A stretch of DNA of 64,000 nucleotides, from contig CANRDN010000002.1 in NCBI GenBank assembly GCA_947629375.1, forward strand, positions 51,934 through 115,933, in the 5' to 3' direction. A program made the position numbers and the translations under genes. The first letter of the stretch is position 1, and each line of letters opens with the position of its first letter. Positions 43,458 through 53,248 of this stretch are shown one piece after another. This DNA comes from an uncultured Bacilli bacterium (lineage in GTDB: Bacteria; Bacillota_I; Bacilli_A; RF39; UBA660). The notes under the pieces are model-generated. The model did no database searches and was not told the origin of the DNA. It was given only the letters and a program-made list of their open reading frames with translations.

Positions 43458-45065
43458 ATGGAGTATTTAATTTATTTAATATTTATATTTCAATTAGGGT
43501 ATGTCCTTTATAAATCTAAAAAATCTCTTCATATGCTTCAACAGAACTTGTATAACGAGAACAATAGATTTTTAAAATGGATATTTAAAAACAAAAGAGA
43601 AACATTTTTAAACTTAAATCTTTATGGAATATTATTTACTTTTATTCTTATGAATTCATTAAGTGAAAAACTTGATTATCTCTTTATTGGAATGATTCTT
43701 CTTGTCTATCTTGTAAGTTTCTATATCGATAGAGAAAAAAGAAAACTAGATCAAGATAAGAAACCACTTGTCGTGACAGCTCGTATAAAAAGATTAATAG
43801 TGACTCTTACAATTTTATATTTAATACCTATTGGATTTTTAATTTATGATAACTATTACCAGTACTATGTAATGCTTAGTCTTGCTGTTATGGCTTCTTT
43901 AAACTATTTAGTAGTGTACCTTGCTAATGTGATTAACCATCCACTAGAGAGACTTATTTATCACAAATATGAAAGAAATGCTAAAAATAAGTTAAAATCA
44001 ATGCCACAGTTAAAGATAGTAGGAATAACTGGTAGTTATGGAAAAACAAGTTGTAAAAACATCTTAAATGATATTTTAAATGTCAAAATGAATTGTCTTG
44101 CAACTAGTAAAAGTATTAATACTTTCAATGGACTTATGATAACTATCAACAACAAATTAAGTAAGTTTGATGATGTGTTTATTGCCGAGATGGGAGCATA
44201 TGTCAAAGGTGAAATAAATGGTTTGTGTCGTCTTGTTAATCCAAAGTATGGAATTATAACATCGATTGGAACTGCTCACTTAGAAACTTTTGGAAGTGAA
44301 AGAAATATTCAAGAAGGAAAAATGGAACTTATCGAATATTTACCGAGTGACGGTATAGGAGTATTAAATAGAGATGATCCAAAACAGAAAAACTACGAGA
44401 TAAAAAAAGAAAACCACGCTAAAATCTTGTGGATTGGAATTGATTCTAAAGATGCTGATGTAGTAGCAGATAATATTAAATGTAGTTATAATGGAACAAG
44501 TTTTGATGTTAAATTTAAAGGTGAAAGAAAGAAATATACTTTTGAAACTAAATTGTTAGGAAAACATAATGTCTATAACATCTTGGCAGCTATTGCTCTT
44601 GGCAAAGAGTTTGGACTATCTATTAAAGAACTACAGCAGGGAGTCAAAAAGGTTGCACCTATCGAGCATAGATTAGAGATAAAAAGACTTGGTAATTTCT
44701 ATCAGATCGATGATGCGTATAACTCTAATCCGGTTGGAGCTAAAAGTGCCCTTGAAGTTCTTAATATGATGCAAGGAACTAAAGTTGTGGTAACTCCAGG
44801 AATGGTCGAACTTGGTTCTAAAGAAAAAGAACTTAATAAAGAATTTGGAAGACAGATTGCTAAAGTTGCTGATAAAGTAATTCTTGTCGGTAAAAATAGA
44901 ACATTACCAATTAAAGAAGGAATTCTTGAAGGAGACTTTAAAGAAAGTAATCTATATGTCTTAAATGATGTAAGAGAAGCTTATAAATTAATAAATAAAT
45001 TTAAAGGTAAAAAAGAGTTATATGCTCTATTTGAAAATGATTTACCTGACACATATACTGAATAG
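43458..45065 (+). CDS. murF: MurF-like Mur ligase with N-terminal membrane domain
   Basis: The 535-residue protein has about 160 N-terminal residues with five hydrophobic helices, then a Mur ligase: P-loop G192-S-Y-G-K-T-S (Tyr replaces the usual Asn), central domain with FIAEMGAY and a TSIGTAHLETFGS segment, C-terminal domain with HRLEIK and ENDLPDTY. MurF adds D-Ala-D-Ala to the UDP-MurNAc-tripeptide. The next gene is ddl, which makes D-Ala-D-Ala, supporting MurF over MurT or MurE. The membrane domain is not present in Escherichia coli or Bacillus MurF. Confidence 0.82.
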   Translation: MEYLIYLIFIFQLGYVLYKSKKSLHMLQQNLYNENNRFLKWIFKNKRETFLNLNLYGILFTFILMNSLSEKLDYLFIGMILLVYLVSFYIDREKRKLDQDKKPLVVTARIKRLIVTLTILYLIPIGFLIYDNYYQYYVMLSLAVMASLNYLVVYLANVINHPLERLIYHKYERNAKNKLKSMPQLKIVGITGSYGKTSCKNILNDILNVKMNCLATSKSINTFNGLMITINNKLSKFDDVFIAEMGAYVKGEINGLCRLVNPKYGIITSIGTAHLETFGSERNIQEGKMELIEYLPSDGIGVLNRDDPKQKNYEIKKENHAKILWIGIDSKDADVVADNIKCSYNGTSFDVKFKGERKKYTFETKLLGKHNVYNILAAIALGKEFGLSIKELQQGVKKVAPIEHRLEIKRLGNFYQIDDAYNSNPVGAKSALEVLNMMQGTKVVVTPGMVELGSKEKELNKEFGRQIAKVADKVILVGKNRTLPIKEGILEGDFKESNLYVLNDVREAYKLINKFKGKKELYALFENDLPDTYTE

Positions 45066-45074
45066 GAGGATATT

Positions 45075-46259
45075 ATGATAAAAGTTGGTGTTATTTTTGG
45101 TGGAGAATCAGTTGAACACGAAGTAAGTATTATTTCAGCTGTTCAAGCAATGAATAAATTGGATACAGAAAAGTATGAAATAGTTCCAATCTATATTACT
45201 AAAGATGGTGAATGGTATACAGGAACTGCTCTAAGAGAGATGGAAACTTATAAAGATATGGAACTACTTAAAAGATATACTAAGAATGTTGTTTTTTACA
45301 AAAAGAATAATCAATTTGTTTTACAAAATAAAGGATTATTCAAGAAGATTGTAAACGATGTTGATATCATCTTACCAGTAGTTCACGGAACTAATGTTGA
45401 AGATGGTGTTCTTCAAGGATACTTAAAAACTATCGGAGTACCTTTCGTTGGAAGTAATGTTTTAGCAAGTGCTGTTGCCCAAGACAAAGTTATTCAAAAA
45501 CAAGTATTCGAGTGCACAGACCTTCCAATAACTAAATATCATTGGTTCTATGATAGCGATTACAACACTGATGGTGAAAAAGTATTAAAAGAAGTAGAAA
45601 AGAAGCTAACATATCCGATGATTGTTAAACCAGCAACTCTTGGAAGTAGTGTTGGAATATCAAGTGTCGAAAATAAAAAAGAATTAAAAGAAGCTATCGA
45701 AGATGCTATAAAATACGATAGTAAAGTAGTAGTAGAAGAAAAAGTTTCAAATCTAACAGAAGTAAATATAAGCGTTCTTGGAAACTATGAAAACTTAAAA
45801 TTAAGTGAAATAGAAGAAGTAATGACTGACAACAGCCTTCTTACTTACGAAGATAAATATGTTGGTGGAAGCAAAAAACAAGGCTCTAAAGGAATGGCTA
45901 GTGCTTTAAGAAAAATTCCTGCAACAATCGATGCAAATCTTAAGAAAGATGTCTGTGAAGTAGCTGAAAAAGCATTTAGAGCAGTCGGATTAAGTGGTGT
46001 AACAAGAATAGACTTCTTAGTAGATAAACAGAAAAAGCAAGTATATATAAATGAAATAAATTCTTGCCCAGGAAGTTTAGCTTTCTATCTATGGGAAGCC
46101 AAAGACAAGAAGTTTACAACATTACTTGATGAAATGATCAATATTGCTATAAAAGATTATAAAAAAGATCAATCTAAAGTAAGAAGCTTTAAGACTAATA
46201 TCTTAAGTGGATTCAATGGATTAAAAGGTGCTAAAGGTAAATTTGGTAAATTAAAATAA
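45075..46259 (+). CDS. ddl: D-alanine--D-alanine ligase
   Basis: A 394-residue ATP-grasp enzyme that makes the D-Ala-D-Ala dipeptide for peptidoglycan. It shows FGGESVEHEVSIISA at the N-terminus, MIVKPATLGSSVGIS in the ATP-binding domain, and INEINSCPGSLAFYLWE in the C-terminal site. It is longer than typical Ddl (about 350-360). A C-terminal extension of about 25 basic, Gly-rich residues follows the core. The start follows AATAGGAGGA, 9 bases after murF. Confidence 0.93.
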   Translation: MIKVGVIFGGESVEHEVSIISAVQAMNKLDTEKYEIVPIYITKDGEWYTGTALREMETYKDMELLKRYTKNVVFYKKNNQFVLQNKGLFKKIVNDVDIILPVVHGTNVEDGVLQGYLKTIGVPFVGSNVLASAVAQDKVIQKQVFECTDLPITKYHWFYDSDYNTDGEKVLKEVEKKLTYPMIVKPATLGSSVGISSVENKKELKEAIEDAIKYDSKVVVEEKVSNLTEVNISVLGNYENLKLSEIEEVMTDNSLLTYEDKYVGGSKKQGSKGMASALRKIPATIDANLKKDVCEVAEKAFRAVGLSGVTRIDFLVDKQKKQVYINEINSCPGSLAFYLWEAKDKKFTTLLDEMINIAIKDYKKDQSKVRSFKTNILSGFNGLKGAKGKFGKLK

Positions 46260-46283
46260 CTAAAAAAGTAGGGGAGTGGTTAT

Positions 46284-47408
46284 ATGGATTTTTTGGAATC
46301 GTTTGCAAATGATGAAGTTTTCACATACATCGATGTTCAAAATTTATCTATAAATCACCCTTTAATTACGTCTGAAATAGAACAGTACAAAGACTTAATC
46401 TTTTCTCCAAACAGTCTTGAACAAATATATTTTAAAGGTACTTGTGATATAGACACTATTTTCTTTATTAAGAATTTATTATCGATAAGTGAGTACACTA
46501 ATGAAGAAAAAATAGATAAATTTATTCTTTTGAAGTTAAATCAAGCCCAAATTGATAAGTTATTAAATGAAACATATGAATATCCAAGTACTTGGAAATT
46601 ACCCTATGAGATGGATGATGAAAGTTATTCTTTAACTGATATTCCTAGTTTTAGAACAATTAGAGCTTTTTTACAAAAACTAATCGATAGACCACTATCT
46701 AGTTTAGAACAGATAATGAGAATATACGATGAAATAAAACTCTTTGATTACCTAGAATCTGATGAAAGAAGTAATGTCCCCGAAATCGTTCAAAAAAGAA
46801 AAGCAAATTCTTATGGAATGAATAAACTTTTTGCCTATATTTTAAAAGAACTTGGTTTTTCTTGTTTTACTGGTGTCTTGTCTAATAATAAAACAAAAAG
46901 TTATGTAACTTTGGTCTTAGTTAGAGATGCTAAATATAAAATAGATGGAATCTATGTCTTTGACCCATCTTCAGATAACTTAGCAAGGGAAAACTATGAA
47001 AAAGACGAAGTAAGAAGAATAAACTATAACTATTTTGGAATAAACCTAGATATGCTAACTAGATCAACTTCTAAAGATAAGTTAGAGGGTATATTACAGA
47101 TTCTTTCTTTAAATGATCTAAACTACAGCACAGAAAAAATAGAAATATGCAAGTCTTACGATACTTTAAAAGAAAAAGATAGATTACTTAAAAGTTTTAA
47201 ACTGGATTATGAGACAATCTATGAAAAGATTAAAAATACAAAACCTCTAGATATCGAGACAATCGTTAAAATAAATGATGTCTTATACCCATCTAAAAAA
47301 GAAAAATATAATGATATCTTAAAAGAAAATTATCGTTTAAGAAAAGATGACTTATTTTATAAAGATACGATTGAAGAACTTGAAGAATTTGTAAGTCACG
47401 AAAAATAG
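46284..47408 (+). CDS. Transglutaminase-like protein, catalytic residues not evident
   Basis: A 374-residue soluble protein. The central part (about 150-245) has a transglutaminase-like pattern: helix SYGMNKLFAYILKELGF, a following strand with CFTGVLSN, then VTLVLV and IYVFDPSSDN. The Cys expected at the start of the helix reads Ser/Tyr, and the His strand has none, so catalysis is doubtful. The rest is helical and unrecognised. It follows ddl by 24 bases with ribosome site AGGGGAGTGG. Confidence 0.45.
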   Translation: MDFLESFANDEVFTYIDVQNLSINHPLITSEIEQYKDLIFSPNSLEQIYFKGTCDIDTIFFIKNLLSISEYTNEEKIDKFILLKLNQAQIDKLLNETYEYPSTWKLPYEMDDESYSLTDIPSFRTIRAFLQKLIDRPLSSLEQIMRIYDEIKLFDYLESDERSNVPEIVQKRKANSYGMNKLFAYILKELGFSCFTGVLSNNKTKSYVTLVLVRDAKYKIDGIYVFDPSSDNLARENYEKDEVRRINYNYFGINLDMLTRSTSKDKLEGILQILSLNDLNYSTEKIEICKSYDTLKEKDRLLKSFKLDYETIYEKIKNTKPLDIETIVKINDVLYPSKKEKYNDILKENYRLRKDDLFYKDTIEELEEFVSHEK

Positions 47409-47426
47409 TAAAATTTAATGTAAATT

Positions 47427-47452
47427 AAGGAATTCTTAGGAATTCTTTTTCT
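47427..47452 (+). terminator. Terminator after the transglutaminase-like gene
   Basis: GAATTC (47430-47435) pairs with GAATTC (47440-47445), with flanking AA/TT across a bulged G, loop TTAG, then a T-rich tail. Confidence 0.6.
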
Positions 47453-47473
47453 TCTGTATAATAATATATAGTG

Positions 47474-47502
47474 TTGACAAAATATTTAATAATTAGTATA
47501 AA
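47474..47502 (+). promoter_or_regulatory. Promoter of topA
   Basis: A perfect TTGACA (47474-47479) and TATAAA (47497-47502) separated by 17 bases, 25 bases before the topA start. Confidence 0.8.
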
Positions 47503-47526
47503 TAGATATGAAACGGAAGTGGAAAT

Positions 47527-49554
47527 GTGACTAAAAATTTAGTAATAGTGGAATCTCCAAGTAAGAGTAAAACAATTGAAAAATACTTAGGACAAAGTTA
47601 TAAAGTAGTATCTTCTAAAGGACACATCAGAGACTTAGCAACTACTGGTAAATATGGACTAGGTGTCGATATAGATAATGATTTTAAACCAAATTATATT
47701 CCAATTGCAGGTAAACAAAAGTTAATTAGTGAACTAAAAAAATTGGTTAAAGATAGTGAAAAAGTCTATCTTGCAACCGACCCCGACCGTGAAGGGGAAG
47801 CGATAAGTTGGCACTTAAAAGAAGCTTTAGGAATAAAAGATAAAGACTATGAAAGAGTCTTATTTCACGAAATAACTCACGATAAAGTAATCGAAGCTTT
47901 TAAAGAACCAAGAAAGATTGATTATGACTTAGTAAAAAGCCAAGAAACAAGAAGAATCTTAGATAGAATCATAGGTTTTAGACTTAGTAAATTAATGCAA
48001 TCTAAAACAGGTGGAAAAAGTGCTGGAAGAGTTCAATCTGTCGCTTTAAAACTAATTGTCGATAGAGAAAGAGAAATAGAAAACTTTAATAGTGAAGAGT
48101 ACTGGACAGTGACATCTGTCTTTAAGGACTTTGAAGCTAATTTATTCCAATATAAAGAAGAGGAAATAAAGCTTTCTAACGAAGAAGAGACAGATAAAGT
48201 AATAAATTCTTTAGGGGAAGACTTTAAAGTTATTTCTATCGAGCAAAAAGAAAAGAATAAGAAAGCTAAACCACCATTTATTACAAGTACTATGCAACAA
48301 GATGCTTCAAATAAACTTAATTTCAATGCTAAAAAGACGATGTCTCTTGCTCAAAAACTATATGAAGGAATCGATATTGGAAGTGAGACAGTCGGACTTA
48401 TTACTTATATGAGAACAGATTCTATAAGATTAAGTGATCAATTTATAAAAGAAGCTTACAAATACATCAATGATACTTATGGAAAAGAATATGTGGGTTA
48501 TGTTAAGACAACAAAGAAAAAAGATAATGTTCAAGATGCTCACGAAGCAATAAGACCTACAAGTGTTTTTAGAACACCAGAAAAGATGAAGAGTTATCTT
48601 ACAAAAGATGAATATAAACTTTATGAACTTATCTATTATCGTGCTTTATCATCAATTATGGCAGATGCTAAAGTTAATGCTACAACGGTAATTTTAAGAA
48701 ACAACGATTACGACTTTAAAGCAACAGGGCAGGTATTAATCTACGATGGATATTTAAAAGTCTATAAAGAGTTTGAGTCTAGCGAAGATAAAATTCTTCC
48801 ACCTCTATCTAAAGACGAAATCTTAAAAGCTTTGGAAGTTACTAAAGAACAACATTTTACACAACCACCAGCAAGATATACAGAAGCAAAACTTATTAAA
48901 GAGATGGAAGAGTTAGGAATAGGAAGACCTTCTACTTATGCGACTGTTATCGATACGATTAAAGAAAGAGATTATGTCGATTTAGTGGAAAAAAAGTTTG
49001 TTCCAACAAAAATGGGAATCGAAACAACAGATAAATTACAAGAGTTTTTCAGTGGGATTATTAATGTCGAGTACACGGCTAATATGGAAGCAGACTTAGA
49101 TAAAATCGCGGAAAATAAAGAAGATAACATCAAAGTTTTACACGAGTTTTACGATTCATTTGAACCTCTTGTTAAAAAAGCATTTGGGGAAATGGAAAAG
49201 AATGCTCCAGAACAAACTGGTGAAGCTTGCCCTGAATGTGGAAGTCCATTAGTGATTAGAAAAGGTAAGTACGGAGAATTTACTGCGTGCAGTAACTATC
49301 CAACTTGTAAATATATTAAAAAAGAAGAAAAAGAAATAAAAGAAATAGCAAAATGTCCAGAATGTGGTGGAACAATTGTCGAAAAGAAGAGTAAAAAGGG
49401 AAAAATTTTCTATGGATGTAACAACTATCCAAAATGCAAAGTAGCAACTTGGGATCTTCCAACAGGAGAAAAATGTCCGGAATGTGGCAAATTATTAGTT
49501 GTTAAAAATAAAAAAGTAAAATGTAGTGAATGTGATTATGTTAAAGAAGACTAA
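47527..49554 (+). CDS. topA: DNA topoisomerase I
   Basis: A 675-residue type IA topoisomerase that relaxes negative supercoils. The TOPRIM domain opens with LVIVESPSKSKTIEKYLG and has the DPDREGEAISWH acidic motif. The catalytic Tyr is Y294 in LITYMRTDS. Three C-terminal zinc-finger modules begin near residues 568, 610 and 650; the last has C-x2-C ... C-x2-C without the longer aromatic core. The start is GTG after GGAAGTGGAAAT. The gene has its own promoter and terminator. Confidence 0.96.
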   Translation: MTKNLVIVESPSKSKTIEKYLGQSYKVVSSKGHIRDLATTGKYGLGVDIDNDFKPNYIPIAGKQKLISELKKLVKDSEKVYLATDPDREGEAISWHLKEALGIKDKDYERVLFHEITHDKVIEAFKEPRKIDYDLVKSQETRRILDRIIGFRLSKLMQSKTGGKSAGRVQSVALKLIVDREREIENFNSEEYWTVTSVFKDFEANLFQYKEEEIKLSNEEETDKVINSLGEDFKVISIEQKEKNKKAKPPFITSTMQQDASNKLNFNAKKTMSLAQKLYEGIDIGSETVGLITYMRTDSIRLSDQFIKEAYKYINDTYGKEYVGYVKTTKKKDNVQDAHEAIRPTSVFRTPEKMKSYLTKDEYKLYELIYYRALSSIMADAKVNATTVILRNNDYDFKATGQVLIYDGYLKVYKEFESSEDKILPPLSKDEILKALEVTKEQHFTQPPARYTEAKLIKEMEELGIGRPSTYATVIDTIKERDYVDLVEKKFVPTKMGIETTDKLQEFFSGIINVEYTANMEADLDKIAENKEDNIKVLHEFYDSFEPLVKKAFGEMEKNAPEQTGEACPECGSPLVIRKGKYGEFTACSNYPTCKYIKKEEKEIKEIAKCPECGGTIVEKKSKKGKIFYGCNNYPKCKVATWDLPTGEKCPECGKLLVVKNKKVKCSECDYVKED

Positions 49555-49573
49555 AATTTAGTTTTCTTTTTTT
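49546..49573 (+). terminator. Terminator of topA
   Basis: GAAGACTA (49546-49553) pairs with TAGTTTTC (49559-49566), one G-U pair, followed by seven T. Confidence 0.75.
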
Positions 49574-49581
49574 AGTTCTTG

Positions 49582-49590
49582 TGATATAAT
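49582..49590 (+). promoter_or_regulatory. Extended -10 promoter of the DUF3419-like gene
   Basis: TGA followed by TATAAT (49585-49590), with no strong -35. A good AGAGGGGTG ribosome site lies 15-20 bases downstream. Confidence 0.45.
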
Positions 49591-49634
49591 ATGTCCCTAA
49601 AAGAGGGGTGTGATGGTTTATCGAAAACATAAGA

Positions 49635-50558
49635 TTGCATACAGATTCTCTAAAGACAGACATAGAAGCAGCTAAAAAACTTGCTACCGGCACATTAAAA
49701 TTTCCAATAGAACAATATTTTTATAGATATTCTCCTATTTATAAAACTACTAATGAAAATATGAATCACGAACCATATATAGAAGCTTTAAGAGATAGAA
49801 AAAAAGTTTTATCGATAACAGCTTCAGGAGATCAAATATTAAATTCTATATTGTTTGGAGGAAAAGAGATAACAGGAACAGATATAAGTGCTTTTCCTAA
49901 ATACTTTGCAGCACTTAAAATAGCAGCACTTAAAACTTTATCTAAAGAAGAATTTTTGATTTTTACTTTAGGAAGTATCGAAAATAATATTCCCGTATTA
50001 TCTTTAAAACTATATGAAAAAGTAAGAAAAAATCTAGATCCAGTATCACTTTCCTTTTGGGATGAAGTATTATCTTTTTTTGAAAAAGAAAAAATAGATA
50101 CTGATAAAATATTCAATCAATTTTGTCCTAGTTATGAAAGAGTTAAGAAACAAAATCCTTACTTAGATGATAAAAACTACAAAAGATTAAGAAAGATGTT
50201 AGAGGATGCTTATATCGAGTTTTATGATCTTGGTATCGAAGAAGTTAATAAGAATACTTTTGGTAAATTTGATTTAATTCTTTTATCAAATGTAATTAAC
50301 TACATTGATTTCTCTAGTTTGGGTGGGAAGACATTAAAAGATAACTATATAAAGTTTTTTAAAAATCTTCCTCTTGAAAATAACGGATTAGCAGTTGCTT
50401 ATAACTTTGCATTCTGTGATACATTAAGTGATGTTTTAAGTAATAATAAAATAAAAATTCACAAAGTAAAAGAACAAATTTTAAGTACAAAAGTAGAAAA
50501 CGAAATAATTGTTTTTGAAAATAAACCTAAAATATTAAGTTTAATTAGAAAGAAGTAA
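49635..50558 (+). CDS. DUF3419-like protein (BtaA-type aminocarboxypropyl transferase fold)
   Basis: A 307-residue protein with a SAM-binding-like segment (VLSITASGDQILNSILFGGKEITGTDIS, near residues 57-84) followed by YFAALKIAALKTL, a pattern of DUF3419, the family of BtaA (3-amino-3-carboxypropyl transfer to diacylglycerol). A late motif LILLSNVINYID fits a Rossmann strand. The substrate is unknown. The start is uncertain: TTG at 49635 is the only standard in-frame start, but the ribosome site GAGGGGTG precedes an ATG at 49613 in another frame. An insertion of one base near 49616 would explain this. Confidence 0.65.
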   Translation: MHTDSLKTDIEAAKKLATGTLKFPIEQYFYRYSPIYKTTNENMNHEPYIEALRDRKKVLSITASGDQILNSILFGGKEITGTDISAFPKYFAALKIAALKTLSKEEFLIFTLGSIENNIPVLSLKLYEKVRKNLDPVSLSFWDEVLSFFEKEKIDTDKIFNQFCPSYERVKKQNPYLDDKNYKRLRKMLEDAYIEFYDLGIEEVNKNTFGKFDLILLSNVINYIDFSSLGGKTLKDNYIKFFKNLPLENNGLAVAYNFAFCDTLSDVLSNNKIKIHKVKEQILSTKVENEIIVFENKPKILSLIRKK

Positions 50559-50587
50559 TAATTGTTTATAACTTCTTTTAATTTTGT

Positions 50588-50593
50588 TATAAT
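50588..50593 (+). promoter_or_regulatory. -10 element of polA
   Basis: TATAAT at 50588-50593 with TGT directly before it (extended -10), 16 bases before the chosen polA start. A TTTATA at 50565-50570 is a possible -35 at 17 bases. Confidence 0.55.
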
Positions 50594-50609
50594 AAAACTG
50601 GTGATATTT

Positions 50610-53237
50610 ATGGAAAAAATTATATTAATAGATGGTAATAATATTTTATTTAGAAGTTACTATGCAACGGCATACAATGGTAATACGATGAAAAATTCTA
50701 AAGGGTTTCCTACTAATGCATTATATGGACTTGTAAATATGATGAATAAGATAATTGAAGAAGAAAAACCAACTTATATTATGTGTGCTTTCGATAAAGG
50801 AAAGACTTTTAGACACGAGAAATATCCTGACTATAAAGGTGGAAGAGGGGAAACACCACTTGAATTAATCGAGCAATTTCCTAAAGCAAGAGAATTAGTA
50901 GAAGCAATGGGAATAAAATACTATGAAATAGATAACTATGAAGCTGACGATATAATTGGGACATTTGCTAAGAAGTGTAATAACAATAAAAACTACGACG
51001 CAGTAGTAATAAGTAGCGATAAGGATTTATTGCAACTTATAACGGATGAAGTCGAAGTAAAACTATTAAAACCAGTCGGATCTATTAGAATGACTCATCA
51101 AGAATTTATTAATACTTATGGAATAGAACCACCTAGAATGGTCGATTTAAAAGCTTTGATGGGAGATTCTTCCGACAATATTCCAGGTGTTAAAGGAATT
51201 GGTGAAAAAACAGCATTAACTTTATTACAAGAATATAAAACTTTAGATAATGTCTATGAAAATATCGATAACATCAAAGGAAAACTTAAAGAAAAACTTA
51301 TCGATGGAAAAGAATCTGCTTATCAAAGTTATGACCTTGCAACTATTTATACAGAAGTACCAATCGATACTGATTTTGAAAAGATAAAATATAAAGGTTT
51401 CGATCCTTTAAAGTACTTAGAAATATTAGAAGAACTTGAATTCTATTCTTTAATTAAGAAACTTGATATAAAGAAAGAAAATCTTAAAGGTGAAATAGAA
51501 AATAAAGAAAAAGAAGAACAAAATATTATTGTCGTTAATAATATTGAAGACTTAAAAATAGAAAGTGACTACTCAATATACCTAGAATTATATGGTTATA
51601 ACTATCACAGTGCTAAACCTTTAGGGTTCTCTTTATATGATGGTAAAAATAATTATTATGTACCTTTTGATGTAGCTGTCGATAATAGTGAAGTACTTTT
51701 TGAAAATAATTATGAGAAGTATACTTATGACTTGAAGAAATTATATGTCGTATTAAAATATCATAATTTAACTCTTAACAATTGTAATTATGATGCGATG
51801 ATTGCAGGTTACTTATTAAATAAAAATATAAAAGATGATATAAGTTACTTGATGAAAAATAATGGAGAAGACGTATTATTCTACGAAGAAGAGTTTGGAA
51901 ACGCTAGTAAATTACATATGCCAGAAGATGAAATAATAAGAGAAAATGCTTGTAAAAAAGCGAAGTTCATCTATGAAACTAAAGACTTTTATCTAAAAGA
52001 ATTAGAAAAAGAAGAGGAACTATATTTATTTAATGATATTGAAGTACCACTTACTGAAGTACTTGCCGATATGGAGTTTACGGGTATAAATGTAAGTAAA
52101 GATTACCTAGAAAAAATGGGAGCAGAAATAAATGAAAAACTTGCTTTAGTAGAAGAAGAAATCTACGAATTAGCAGGGGAGAAATTCAACATAATGTCTC
52201 CAAAACAACTTGCCGATATTCTCTTTGTTAAAATGGGACTTCCATATCCTAAAAGAGTTAAGGATAACAGCTATTCGACAAGTAAAGAAATCCTTGATAA
52301 AGTGGCGCCTTACAGCCCAATAATCGATAAGATTCTCGATTATAGAACTTTATCTAAACTATATAATAACTATATTGTCGGACTTATAAGTGAGATAAAA
52401 CCTGATGGTAAGATTCACACTTTATTTAACCAGACACTTACAAGAACAGGAAGATTATCTTGTAGTGAACCTAACTTACAAAATATTCCTGCTCGTCTTG
52501 AATATGGAAAACTAATTAGAAAAGCGTTCTATCCAGAGAAAGACTCAATTATTCTTTCGAGCGATTACTCACAAATTGAATTAAGAGTTTTTGCTGCTAT
52601 GTCAAATGCTGAAAACTTAATCGAAGCTTTCAAAGAAGGAAACGATATCCACGCTAAAACAGCAAGTGATATTTTTAACATTCCAATTGAAAATGTAACA
52701 AAAGACCAAAGAAGACAAGCTAAAGCTGTTAACTTTGGAATACTTTATGGGATAAGTAGTTTTGGTCTTTCTGAAGACTTAAATATCGATCTTTCTAAAG
52801 CAAAAGACTTTATCGATAACTATTTAAAGACTTATCCAAGAATTAGTGAATATATGAAAGAAACAATCGAAAGTGCTCATAAACTTGGATATGTTAAGAC
52901 TCTTATGAATCGTAAAAGAATTATCGAAGAGTTAAATAACAAAAATTATATGATTAGACAAAGTGGCGAAAGAATGGCTCTTAATACCCCAATTCAAGGA
53001 ACAAGTGCCGATATCTTAAAGAAAGCAATGGTTGAGATATATAAAGAGTTTGCTAAACGAAATCTTAAGAGTAAAATGCTTATTCAAGTACACGATGAAC
53101 TTGTATTTAATGTCTTAAAATCCGAAGAAGATGAAGTAGAGAAAATAGTAAGAGATATTATGGAAAATACTTATAAGCTTTCTGTTCCACTTGTTGTCGA
53201 TATTAATAAAGGAATAGATTGGTACGACGCTAAATAG
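50610..53237 (+). CDS. polA: DNA polymerase I
   Basis: An 875-residue family-A polymerase for gap filling and primer removal. The 5'-3' exonuclease domain (1-290) has ILIDGNNILFRSYYA and the DNIPGVKGIGEKTA helix-hairpin-helix. The middle domain lacks the DEDD proofreading residues, as in Bacillus. The polymerase domain has motif A DYSQIELRVFAA, motif B RRQAKAVNFGILYG and motif C QVHDELVF. The true start is the ATG at 50610 after GGTGATATTT; the open frame continues upstream without a ribosome site. mutM follows by 11 bases. Confidence 0.96.
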   Translation: MEKIILIDGNNILFRSYYATAYNGNTMKNSKGFPTNALYGLVNMMNKIIEEEKPTYIMCAFDKGKTFRHEKYPDYKGGRGETPLELIEQFPKARELVEAMGIKYYEIDNYEADDIIGTFAKKCNNNKNYDAVVISSDKDLLQLITDEVEVKLLKPVGSIRMTHQEFINTYGIEPPRMVDLKALMGDSSDNIPGVKGIGEKTALTLLQEYKTLDNVYENIDNIKGKLKEKLIDGKESAYQSYDLATIYTEVPIDTDFEKIKYKGFDPLKYLEILEELEFYSLIKKLDIKKENLKGEIENKEKEEQNIIVVNNIEDLKIESDYSIYLELYGYNYHSAKPLGFSLYDGKNNYYVPFDVAVDNSEVLFENNYEKYTYDLKKLYVVLKYHNLTLNNCNYDAMIAGYLLNKNIKDDISYLMKNNGEDVLFYEEEFGNASKLHMPEDEIIRENACKKAKFIYETKDFYLKELEKEEELYLFNDIEVPLTEVLADMEFTGINVSKDYLEKMGAEINEKLALVEEEIYELAGEKFNIMSPKQLADILFVKMGLPYPKRVKDNSYSTSKEILDKVAPYSPIIDKILDYRTLSKLYNNYIVGLISEIKPDGKIHTLFNQTLTRTGRLSCSEPNLQNIPARLEYGKLIRKAFYPEKDSIILSSDYSQIELRVFAAMSNAENLIEAFKEGNDIHAKTASDIFNIPIENVTKDQRRQAKAVNFGILYGISSFGLSEDLNIDLSKAKDFIDNYLKTYPRISEYMKETIESAHKLGYVKTLMNRKRIIEELNNKNYMIRQSGERMALNTPIQGTSADILKKAMVEIYKEFAKRNLKSKMLIQVHDELVFNVLKSEEDEVEKIVRDIMENTYKLSVPLVVDINKGIDWYDAK

Positions 53238-53248
53238 GGGGAATTAAA

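Noticed and set aside
48033..48326. Leftward 97-codon open frame in topA
   Set aside because: It is antisense to the conserved topoisomerase core. The Ser/Leu-rich translation is what the reverse strand of Lys/Glu-rich AT-rich genes gives.
49613..49675. Short gene starting at ATG 49613
   Set aside because: Only 20 codons with no conserved feature. It is better explained as a frame conflict at the next gene's start, and is reported as such.
50562..50609. Longer polA N-terminus
   Set aside because: The added hydrophobic residues overlap the promoter -10. The ATG at 50610 has a proper GGTGAT site and matches the family start.
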